NCBI GenBank assembly: GCA_029863825.1
Contig: JAOTUP010000055.1
Span: forward strand, 1-8,584
Length of the DNA stretch: 8,584 nt
From: Acidobacteriota bacterium
Lineage (GTDB): Bacteria > Acidobacteriota > Thermoanaerobaculia > Multivoradales > JAHEKO01
Direction of reading: 5' to 3'
The translations under genes were made by a program, and so were the position numbers. Below are positions 1 through 6,360 of the stretch, in pieces. Under the pieces are notes generated by a model. It worked only from the letters and a program-made list of their open reading frames with translations, ran no database searches and was not told the DNA's origin. Position 1 is the first letter of the stretch. Each line of letters starts with the position of its first letter.

Positions 1-1
1 A

Positions 2-1708
2 TTTCCGGATACGGCTTTCGATTTCGGCGGCGGTTACCGCATCGGCATGCCGTTCTTCATCCCCGTCATCTACGACGACGACCGGATTCAGTTCAACGAG
101 AACATCTCCAAGCTCAAGGGCGATCACTCCTTCAAGGCCGGCGTCGAGTACAACGACGTCACCTCGTCGCAGACGTTTATCGGCTTTGCCAATGGGCTCT
201 ACAAATTCAGCTCGTTTGCGGGCTTCAAGAACTACGTCGAGATTGGTCCGAGCTATGTCGAGTGCGCCAACGACGACTTCTCGGTGTTTTCCACCTCCAA
301 TGATGGGACTTGCCCGGCAGGCACCGGCATCGTCGGTCCGCTCCTGCTCTTCCTGCAGCAGGCTGGCGTCGGCGGCCTCACCGTCGAACAGGCCGGGACG
401 CAGAACATCGAGCAGACCGAGACCGCCGTCTTCTTCCAGGATAGCTGGAAGCCGACGTCCAACATGACCGTCGATTATGGTCTGCGCTGGGAAGGCGTCG
501 ACCAGCCGGAGGTGATCACGCCTCCCAGTGAAGTTTTCTTCGCGCCGTTCATCGGCCAGACGCGCGACACGACCCTCGGTCCGATGGAGTTCCCGTCGGA
601 CGGGACCATTCCCGACGACATGGAGCAATGGCAGCCGCGCTTGGCATTGGCCTGGACGCCGAAGAGCGACAGCAGCAAGGTCTTTCGCGCCAATTCGGGG
701 ATCTACCATGCGCGGATTCCGGCGCTGGCCCTCGCGTCGACGCGATCGACCAACGGATCGATCGGACAGACTTTGTTCGCGGCGAGTTTTTTCCGTCCGC
801 CCAGCTGGCCAGATCTACTGCCCGAAGGGGCGGCGGGAGACCCCTTCTTCCCCAACGTCTATGTCTTCGACAAGAACTTCGAGACCCCGCGGACGTGGTC
901 GAGCGCTGTTTCCTGGGAGCAGGAGATCGCGCCCGGATATGCCTTTCTCGCCAAGGTCAACTACGCCAAGACGGACCACATCACCCGCTGGATCAATAAT
1001 AACGATCCGCTTATGGGTTGCCCGTGGGCCTCGGGCCTCGGACCCGACGGCTCGAACGGTATCAACTGCGCTGCGGACGGAGGTTTGTGGACGACCTCGT
1101 CGAACGCCAAGAGCCGTTACTGGGGCGTGACCGTGGGCATCAACAAGCGGTTCAGCGACAACTTCGCCTTCCAGGCCTACTACACCAACTCCGAGGACAA
1201 GTCGGACGACGACAACGAGCGCGATCCGTTCACTCTCCGCTATGCCAATATCTCGAATCTCGACGCCGAGTTCGGACTCTCCGACCGCCACCAGGAGAAT
1301 CGCTTCAATGCCTGGTTACTATGGGCGGCGCCACGCGGCATCAACGTCAATGTGCGGACGACGTTTCTCGATGCCCAACCGCTCGACATCAACCCGGACG
1401 GCACGTCGGTGGCGGCCTTTCCTCCGAGCAGTCGTTGCATCGGTGGATGCACCGTCGGTGGCGATGTCTTCCGGCGCAATCAGGGCAAGAAAGACAACGA
1501 GTTCTTCACCGTCGACGTCCGCCTGTCCAAGGACTTTGCGGCTGGCGGCTACACGGTCGAGCCGATCTTCGAGATCTTCAACCTGACCGACGAGGCCAAC
1601 TTCCTGGTCCCCGAGGTCACCAACCTGATCTTCAACTTCGACGGGACCGTGCGCTCCGGCGCCGGCGACCCGCGCAAGTTCCAGATCGGTGTGAGAGTCG
1701 TCAAGTAG
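2..1708 (+). CDS. TonB-dependent receptor, Oar-like, C-terminal part (5' truncated by window edge)
   Basis: Outer-membrane beta-barrel receptor that would import a substrate using TonB/ExbBD energy; the substrate cannot be told. The reading frame is open to the left window edge, so the gene starts outside the window, and the ATG at 47 is internal. The 568 visible residues are barrel: alternating aromatic/polar strands such as FKAGVEY, AVFFQDSWKP, VDYGLRWEG, FAFQAYYTNSEDK and FFTVDVRLSKDF, with a closing segment GDPRKFQIGVRVVK. This strand pattern and the AVFFQDSWKP, LRWEG and GDPRKFQ blocks are typical of Oar/CarboxypepD_reg-type receptors, usually about 1000-1200 residues, so signal peptide, carboxypeptidase-regulatory-like domain and plug lie upstream. 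Three cysteine pairs fall in predicted loops. The last residue is Lys rather than the aromatic residue usual for outer-membrane barrels. A strong intrinsic terminator follows 46 bases after the stop. The family call is confident; the subfamily and substrate are inference. Confidence 0.88.
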   Translation, partial: FPDTAFDFGGGYRIGMPFFIPVIYDDDRIQFNENISKLKGDHSFKAGVEYNDVTSSQTFIGFANGLYKFSSFAGFKNYVEIGPSYVECANDDFSVFSTSNDGTCPAGTGIVGPLLLFLQQAGVGGLTVEQAGTQNIEQTETAVFFQDSWKPTSNMTVDYGLRWEGVDQPEVITPPSEVFFAPFIGQTRDTTLGPMEFPSDGTIPDDMEQWQPRLALAWTPKSDSSKVFRANSGIYHARIPALALASTRSTNGSIGQTLFAASFFRPPSWPDLLPEGAAGDPFFPNVYVFDKNFETPRTWSSAVSWEQEIAPGYAFLAKVNYAKTDHITRWINNNDPLMGCPWASGLGPDGSNGINCAADGGLWTTSSNAKSRYWGVTVGINKRFSDNFAFQAYYTNSEDKSDDDNERDPFTLRYANISNLDAEFGLSDRHQENRFNAWLLWAAPRGINVNVRTTFLDAQPLDINPDGTSVAAFPPSSRCIGGCTVGGDVFRRNQGKKDNEFFTVDVRLSKDFAAGGYTVEPIFEIFNLTDEANFLVPEVTNLIFNFDGTVRSGAGDPRKFQIGVRVVK

Positions 1709-1754
1709 TACCGGCCGAACAGGCGGTCGTCTCGATCGCCTTTCCGGAATCCAC

Positions 1755-1785
1755 GGCGCCGCCGATCCCGGCGGCGTCCTCTTTT
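1755..1785 (+). terminator. Rho-independent terminator after the left TonB-dependent receptor
   Basis: A 10-bp GC-rich stem pairs 1755-1764 (GGCGCCGCCG) with 1769-1778 (CGGCGGCGTC), with one G-T wobble and an ATCC tetraloop at 1765-1768. The T-rich tract TCTTTT at 1780-1785 follows directly. It lies 46 bases past the receptor stop codon. The T tract is only on the plus-strand side, so it should stop plus-strand transcription only and would not serve the stress-protein operon converging from the right. Confidence 0.8.
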
Positions 1786-1859
1786 GAGCCGGCATGGAGG
1801 AATCGAGGAGGACGCCAGTCTTTGCTCACACTCGCCGGAGAGGGGCGATGCGGTTGTTC

Positions 1860-2678
1860 TCAGCTGACGAGCAGGACGGGGCAGTCGATGGTGCTGAGGA
1901 TGTCGTGCAGAATCTCGCGATGCGCCGGATCGCCGCCGACGGGCACCACGAGCGAGCCGGCGGCGGCCTGTTTCAGTGCGCGAGCAAGCCCCGGGTCTGT
2001 GGCACTGCCGACGACGCCGATGACCGCGGCCTTCGCCTCGGTGGATGCGGCCGACTCGAGCCTCGAGCGGAGGACGCTCTCGTCGGCGCCGATGAGCAGG
2101 ACCTCGAGGGCGCCGGGCTCGTCGCCGGCGAGCTGGCGAGCGAGCGCCAATGCGCGCTCGCCCTGGTCACTACCGTCGTAGAGGACCAGCACCGGAGTAC
2201 GCACATCGAGCGTTCGTCGCATGAGCAAGGTACATGAGCTCTTGTGTTCGAGTACGGCACTGGCAGCGGCGCCCAGGGCACGCTGCGGGCGGGCCGACCA
2301 CCCGACCTGTCCGAGGCTGACAATATCCGCTCCTGCCGCCGCCGCTGCGATCTCGGACGACACTGCTCCGCGCGCGACGCGAAACGACCAGCTGATTCCC
2401 AGTCGATCGGCGATACGGCCGAGCTCTTCTCGTGCGCGCAGCCCCTGCAGGCGAAACTGGCGCTTCAGCAGCTTACTGGCGGGCTGTCTGCGGCTCGCGG
2501 TGAGCGTGTCTACCTCTCGTGCAAGCGGCGACTGGACCAGGCGCAGTAGCCGGACGTCTTCTACAAACAGGCCCTCCAGCTCGGCTTCGAGGCGCGCCGC
2601 CAGTCTTGCTGCGGCTTCGGCGGCTGCGAGGCTGCCCGGAGACGTGTCGATGGCGACGAGAATCCGGCGGACAGACAC
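1860..2678 (-). CDS. Tandem universal stress protein (UspA-like, two Usp folds)
   Basis: Cytoplasmic stress-response protein of 272 residues with two Usp folds in tandem; single-domain Usps are about 140-150 residues. The first fold (about 3-155) opens with RRILVAIDTSPGSLAAAEAA and LEGLFVED, the standard beta1-alpha1-beta2 signature. It carries G123-xx-G126-(9 residues)-G136, the spacing of the ATP-binding Usp motif, but the usual following Ser/Thr is Ala137. The second fold (about 161-272) begins TPVLVLYDGSDQGERAL and ends in the hydrophobic strand CPVLLVS; it lacks a full glycine motif. I chose the GTG at 2678 because the Usp fold starts there and the ribosome binding site GGAGGG precedes it by four bases. 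An in-frame ATG at 2726 would add 16 residues overlapping the upstream protease gene. It is the second gene of an operon with the Lon-like protease, one base after that gene's TGA, so translational coupling is likely. Its partners and ligand are unknown. Confidence 0.87.
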   Translation of the reverse strand: MSVRRILVAIDTSPGSLAAAEAAARLAARLEAELEGLFVEDVRLLRLVQSPLAREVDTLTASRRQPASKLLKRQFRLQGLRAREELGRIADRLGISWSFRVARGAVSSEIAAAAAGADIVSLGQVGWSARPQRALGAAASAVLEHKSSCTLLMRRTLDVRTPVLVLYDGSDQGERALALARQLAGDEPGALEVLLIGADESVLRSRLESAASTEAKAAVIGVVGSATDPGLARALKQAAAGSLVVPVGGDPAHREILHDILSTIDCPVLLVS

Positions 2679-2679
2679 G

Positions 2680-5097
2680 TCACCCTCCCTTGGCGGAAAA
2701 CGCCTTGGCCTTTTCCGCCAGTTCATTGAGGCGGCGCTCGACCAGCGCGTTGATCGAGGCGTCGGGATAGTCGCCTTCGGCGCGGCGCTCTCCTGCCGCC
2801 ATACCGGTCAGGAGCTCGATGCCGCGGTCGATGGTCTCGACCGGGTAGACATGGAACGTCCCAGCTTTGACGGCTGCGACGACATCGTGGCGCAGCATCA
2901 GGTGCTTGACGTTGGATGCCGGGATGAGCACACCCTGAGTACCGGATAAGCCACGTGCGCTGCAGAGGTCGAAAAAGCCCTCGATCTTCTCGTTGGCGCC
3001 GCCGATCGGTTGGATGAATCCGTGTTGATTCACCGAGCCGGTGACGGCGAGATCTTGGCGCAGCGGGACGCCGGAGATCGCCGACATCAGGGCATAGAGC
3101 TCGGCGGAAGAGGCGCTGTCACCGTCGATGCCGCCGTAGGACTGCTCGAAGACGAGGGTGGCGGAAAGCGCCAGCGGAACGTTGGCCGCATAGCGCGCGC
3201 CGAGAAAACCGGCGAGGATCAGCACGCCTTTGGAGTGAATCGGCCCGGACAACTCGACCTCGCGCTCGATGTCGATCACTTCGCCTTTGCCCAGTCTCAC
3301 TCGGGCCGTGATGCGGCTGGGTCTGCCGAAGGCGAAGTCGCCCAGCTGCAGCACGGAGAGGCCGTTGATTTGCCCGACGGCCTCGCCACTGGTGTCGACG
3401 AAGACGGTGCCGCGGACGATCTCTTCCTGCATGCGCTCTCGAATTCGGTCTGAGCGCCTGATCTTGGCGTCGATGGCCGCTTGGACATGCTCGATGCCGA
3501 CTACTGGGCTCTCCGCCTTTCCAGCGAAGTAGTCCGCCTCTCTCAGGACGTCGGAAAGGTGGCGCGAGTAGAGCGAGATCTTCTCCGAGTCACCTAGGCG
3601 TCGTGAGCCGTGCTCGACGAGGCGCGCCACGGCGTGCTTGTCGCACGGCCGCAGCTCCTCGTCGGCGATGATGCGCGCAATCAGGCGAGCGTACATCTCG
3701 AGGTTGGTGTCGCTGTAATCCATGCGCTCACTGAAGTCAGCCGGGACCTTGAAGAGTTTGGGGAAGTCGGGATCGTGGGCGGCGAGCAGGTAGTAGATGA
3801 GCGGAGGACCCAGCAATACGACCTTGAGCGTGAGGTCGACTGGCTCCGGCTCCGGAGAGTAGGTGCTGAGAAGACCCCATGCCTGTCCCGGGGACTCGAT
3901 GCCGAGTCGCCGCGACTGCAGCGCCCGTTTGAGTGCATCCCAGGCAAAGGGACTACTCAGCAGCTTGATTGCCTCCACCAGGAGATACCCTCCGTTAGCG
4001 CGATGAAGCGCGCCCGCCTTGATCAGATTGAAATCGGTTGTCAGCGCGCCCATCTGCTGGACATGCTCGATCGATCCGATGAGATTGATGAACGTCGGAT
4101 TGTCCTCGAACACCACCGGCGCGCCGGTGGTTGCTCCGTTGTCGACGAGGACGTTGACTTGGTAGCGACGGACGAACGAGTGCTCACCGTCTTTGCCTTC
4201 GGTGAGGCCCTTCAAGACTCCCTGCGGCTGATCGTTGCTGCGGGCGATGAATCCGTGAGCGTTCTCCAGGACGTCCTTCTCGACAGCGTCGAGATAATCG
4301 AGCACATCTTGGAGAACGGCGTATTTCTCTTTCAGCTCCTCGATCAGCGGCCCGACCGCGAATTGGCTGACCTCACGGTTGAGGTCGCGGACGTCTTGCC
4401 GGGCTTCGCGCTGCCAGCGGGGAAACTGCCGAAACATCTTCTGCAGTCGCGTCTGGAAGTTCTCGATCGTCTTCTCCAGTCGCTTCTTGTCCGCTGCCTT
4501 CAGCGCTTCGAACTCCTCCGGCGTGATGACGTCGTCCTCACCCATTGGAGCGAAGATGATTCCCATCGGCGTTCTCAGCAGCGCCAGGCCTTCGCCTTTG
4601 GCTTCCTCACCGAGGGAAGTAATCGCCTCCTCCTGCCTCTCTTTGAGCTCTTCTTCGAGCAGCTGTCGCCGATTCTGATATTCGTCACCTTCGAACGCGG
4701 CGCGCAGCGAGTTGGCAAGCTCCTCTACCAGATGCTTCATCTCCTCGCACAACGCCGCACCGGCTGCGGGAGGAAGCACGAGCAGTCGCGGCTTGCGGGG
4801 ATCTTCGAAGTTGTTGACGTAGCAAAGATCGGGCGGTGTCGGCAGGGCGGCAGCTCGTTGCCGCAGTGCGTCCTTGACCGTCTTGTGCTTGCCCGTTCCG
4901 GGTGGTCCAAAGGCGAAGATGTTGTAGCCGTCGCGGGTCATCTCGGCGCCGAACTCGAGCGCCGCCTCGACTCGCGGTTGCCCCGCCGTTTCCGTCAGTG
5001 GCTCGAGGTCGGCGGTAGTGTCGAAATCCAGCGCGTCAGGGTTGCATGTCCGGCACAGCTCGGCAGGTGTGAGCTCCCGGATTGGGTCGGCACTCAT
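2680..5097 (-). CDS. Lon-like ATP-dependent Ser/Lys protease (AAA_32 / Lon_C type, COG1067)
   Basis: AAA+ protease expected to unfold and degrade cytoplasmic proteins using ATP. It has 805 residues, normal for the COG1067 branch of the Lon family, and lacks the N-terminal substrate-binding domain of classical LonA. The ATPase has Walker A GPPGTGKHKT at 64-73 (Lys70). A long charged helical insertion spans about 115-285. A Walker B-like strand ANGGYLLVEA lies at 367-376, with Glu375 where relatives often have Asp. The LID/helical part runs to about 560. The S16 protease domain (about 565-770) includes GQINGLSVLQLGDFAFGRPS, the catalytic Ser661 in GDSASS and Lys704 in ANEKIEG. The 43-residue Ser-Lys distance equals that of E. 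coli Lon (Ser679/Lys722), so the site looks complete. Start ATG at 5097 has GAGG at 5107-5104, six bases upstream. It is the first gene of an operon with the universal stress protein. Whether it should be called LonB or a bacterial Lon-like paralogue is uncertain, so no symbol is given. Confidence 0.93.
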   Translation of the reverse strand: MSADPIRELTPAELCRTCNPDALDFDTTADLEPLTETAGQPRVEAALEFGAEMTRDGYNIFAFGPPGTGKHKTVKDALRQRAAALPTPPDLCYVNNFEDPRKPRLLVLPPAAGAALCEEMKHLVEELANSLRAAFEGDEYQNRRQLLEEELKERQEEAITSLGEEAKGEGLALLRTPMGIIFAPMGEDDVITPEEFEALKAADKKRLEKTIENFQTRLQKMFRQFPRWQREARQDVRDLNREVSQFAVGPLIEELKEKYAVLQDVLDYLDAVEKDVLENAHGFIARSNDQPQGVLKGLTEGKDGEHSFVRRYQVNVLVDNGATTGAPVVFEDNPTFINLIGSIEHVQQMGALTTDFNLIKAGALHRANGGYLLVEAIKLLSSPFAWDALKRALQSRRLGIESPGQAWGLLSTYSPEPEPVDLTLKVVLLGPPLIYYLLAAHDPDFPKLFKVPADFSERMDYSDTNLEMYARLIARIIADEELRPCDKHAVARLVEHGSRRLGDSEKISLYSRHLSDVLREADYFAGKAESPVVGIEHVQAAIDAKIRRSDRIRERMQEEIVRGTVFVDTSGEAVGQINGLSVLQLGDFAFGRPSRITARVRLGKGEVIDIEREVELSGPIHSKGVLILAGFLGARYAANVPLALSATLVFEQSYGGIDGDSASSAELYALMSAISGVPLRQDLAVTGSVNQHGFIQPIGGANEKIEGFFDLCSARGLSGTQGVLIPASNVKHLMLRHDVVAAVKAGTFHVYPVETIDRGIELLTGMAAGERRAEGDYPDASINALVERRLNELAEKAKAFSAKGG
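2683..2688 (-). promoter_or_regulatory. Ribosome binding site of the universal stress protein
   Basis: On the minus strand GGAGGG lies four bases before the GTG at 2678-2676 and inside the last codons of the Lon-like protease gene, whose TGA is 2682-2680. It decides the GTG start over the upstream ATG at 2726 and implies translation by ribosomes finishing the protease. Confidence 0.65.
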
Positions 5098-5103
5098 GGG
5101 TAT

Positions 5104-5107
5104 CCTC
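5104..5107 (-). promoter_or_regulatory. Ribosome binding site of the Lon-like protease
   Basis: On the minus strand GAGG (context GCGAGGAT) ends six bases before the ATG at 5097-5095. Its position supports this ATG as the start of the protease gene. Confidence 0.55.
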
Positions 5108-5163
5108 GCTCGTGTGGCAGGCTACGGAAATGTGACACGCGGGAGCGGGCCACCGGCTTTGCC

Positions 5164-5169
5164 ATTCTA
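5164..5169 (-). promoter_or_regulatory. Candidate -10 element for the protease/USP operon
   Basis: TAGAAT on the minus strand (5 of 6 matches to TATAAT) lies 66 bases upstream of the protease ATG, which would leave a leader of about 60 bases. No convincing -35 hexamer is visible at 16-18 bases further upstream, so this is only a candidate. The same hexamer occurs before the helicase gene. Confidence 0.25.
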
Positions 5170-5276
5170 ACCCCCCGACGTGGTCGCCGCGCTACCGGAG
5201 CGGTTCTTTTGGCGAGGCACGTCGCCGGTTTCGCGCCGGTCCGCAGCCTGCCAGTTCGACATCGAGTCTCTCTGGA

Positions 5277-5282
5277 TAAGAT
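5277..5282 (+). promoter_or_regulatory. Weak candidate -10 element for the SGNH hydrolase
   Basis: TAAGAT (4 of 6 matches to TATAAT) lies 32 bases before the ATG at 5315, giving a plausible leader of about 25 bases. The hexamer 16 bases upstream (TTCGAC at 5255-5260) is a poor -35. It is reported as the best candidate seen, with low certainty. Confidence 0.18.
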
Positions 5283-5314
5283 CCCGGAAGACGATCGTTG
5301 AGACGGCCCGCTGT

Positions 5315-6295
5315 ATGACGAGAGACAAATCTCCATCCGAGCGCCGATCCGGCCCCATCGCATGGCGCGCTCTGGCGGTGCTGACGGGGCTCGCCGCGGC
5401 GCTCATCCTGGGCGAGTTGGCGTTGCGGCTGCAGGAGTTTGCCTGGCAGCGGGGGACAGACCCGATCACGCCGCGTTCTCAGTTGGCGGGCGGCGTCGAG
5501 ATCCGACGATGGGGAGACGCGTCGTCCGCACGCTTCAGGATTCTGATAGTCGGCGACTCCTTCACCTGGGGTCCGGGAGTGCATCGTGACGAGACTTATC
5601 CGGCGGGAGTCGCCGCGCAGTTGTCTCGGCGCTTCGACAGCGTGGAAGTGATGGCGGTGAGCCGCCGCGGGTGGAACAGCATCGAGGAGAGCCTCTATCT
5701 GCAACGGAACTGGGAGGCGCTGGCTCCCGATCTGTTCGTCCTCGGGTACTGTCTGAACGACAGCGAGAGGGTTCCGATGTCGAGGACGCTCAAGAGCCGA
5801 CCCGAGCTCTTGCCCTGGGCCCCTGAGGGCGCGCTCGAGACCTGGCTGGAGCAACGCAGCGCCCTGTATTCACGCACCAGGCGAGCTCTGGACACCCTGC
5901 GTCTGCGACCTCTTCTCAGGCAGTACTATCGGGGCCTGTACGAGAAGGACAACGATCGCCGAGTGTGGCGTCGGTCGCTGGCGAGAATCAGGCGACTGGC
6001 GAAAGCGCGTTCGATTCCGAGCGTGATCGTGATCTTCCCGATCTTCGACTTCCGACGCACCTCGGGCTACGCGTATCGCGAGATACACGCGTTGGTGTCA
6101 GGAACCGCAAGTGACGTCGGGTTCGAGGTCCTCGACCTGCTTCCCGCCTACGATGGCATCGATGGACGCAGGTTGGCCCTGGTGCCGTTCACCGATCCGC
6201 ATCCCAGCGCCGAAGCGCATGCGATCGCGGCGCGACAAGTCGCTGAGTACATCGAGAACCGAGAACTGCTGACACGGGCCGAGGCGGGGCGCTGA
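5315..6295 (+). CDS. Membrane-anchored SGNH/GDSL-family hydrolase
   Basis: Predicted esterase or acyl/acetyl-transferring enzyme of the SGNH fold, 326 residues. A basic N-terminus is followed by one hydrophobic segment at about 16-38 (AWRALAVLTGLAAALILGEL), likely a signal anchor that puts the catalytic domain in the periplasm. Block I is ILIVGDSFTWG with nucleophile Ser82. Block II Gly is probably Gly120 in RRGWNS. Block III is GYCLND with Asn148. Block V is TDPHPSAEAH with Asp294 and His296. About 85 residues between blocks III and V are Arg-rich and helical before the core strand PSVIVIFPIFDF. Such anchored SGNH proteins often act on acyl or acetyl groups of polysaccharides, but nothing here identifies the substrate. 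ATG 5315 is chosen because the membrane segment follows at the usual distance; the frame is open upstream to a GTG at 5180, but that extension lacks protein-like character. The ribosome binding site is weak. It is a single-gene unit, divergent from the protease operon and convergent with the helicase. Confidence 0.82.
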   Translation: MTRDKSPSERRSGPIAWRALAVLTGLAAALILGELALRLQEFAWQRGTDPITPRSQLAGGVEIRRWGDASSARFRILIVGDSFTWGPGVHRDETYPAGVAAQLSRRFDSVEVMAVSRRGWNSIEESLYLQRNWEALAPDLFVLGYCLNDSERVPMSRTLKSRPELLPWAPEGALETWLEQRSALYSRTRRALDTLRLRPLLRQYYRGLYEKDNDRRVWRRSLARIRRLAKARSIPSVIVIFPIFDFRRTSGYAYREIHALVSGTASDVGFEVLDLLPAYDGIDGRRLALVPFTDPHPSAEAHAIAARQVAEYIENRELLTRAEAGR

Positions 6296-6307
6296 GACGG
6301 TTTCGAA

Positions 6308-6355
6308 CGGCCTCTATACTGCCTGGCCGGGTGACCGCAAGTTGACTGGAGGCCG
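6308..6355. repeat. Inverted repeat in the convergent gap between SGNH hydrolase and helicase
   Basis: CGGCCTC at 6308-6314 is exactly complementary to GAGGCCG at 6349-6355, with a 34-base spacer, and fills most of the 65-base gap between two convergent stop codons. It could fold in either transcript and slow polymerase, but there is no T tract on either side, so it is not a standard intrinsic terminator. A chance 7-base match in GC-rich DNA is possible. Confidence 0.3.
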
Positions 6356-6360
6356 CGGAC

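Larger units (their letters stand above)
5098..5314. other. Divergent intergenic region between the protease operon and the SGNH hydrolase
   Basis: A 217-base gap that must hold promoters for both directions. It contains the minus-strand TAGAAT at 5164-5169 and a weak plus-strand candidate, TAAGAT at 5277-5282, about 32 bases before the hydrolase ATG. It also has a small inverted repeat GGCGA/TCGCC at 5211-5226 and a short hairpin followed by TCTTTT at 5194-5210. No open frame in it has convincing coding character. Whether any of these short repeats is an operator cannot be judged from one sequence. Confidence 0.5.

Noticed and set aside
1803..1859. A possible terminator for the protease/USP operon (TCGCC/GGCGA, 5-bp stem with 7-base loop near 1827-1848).
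   Set aside because: The stem is short and no T tract follows it on the minus strand.
1018..2181. A 387-codon plus-strand open frame spanning the receptor end and the stress-protein region.
   Set aside because: It overlaps the receptor in another frame, crosses the intrinsic terminator at 1755-1785 and runs antisense to the USP gene. Its composition is Arg/Pro/Ser-rich, as expected of a shadow frame.
5194..5210. ACCG-GAG-CGGT followed by TCTTTT, resembling a plus-strand terminator.
   Set aside because: The stem is only four base pairs and no plus-strand gene ends upstream of it.
3610..5301. A 563-codon open frame on the plus strand opposite the Lon-like protease.
   Set aside because: It is antisense to a gene with intact Walker A and Ser/Lys motifs, and its translation has no recognisable domain. 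Long antisense frames are common opposite GC3-rich genes.
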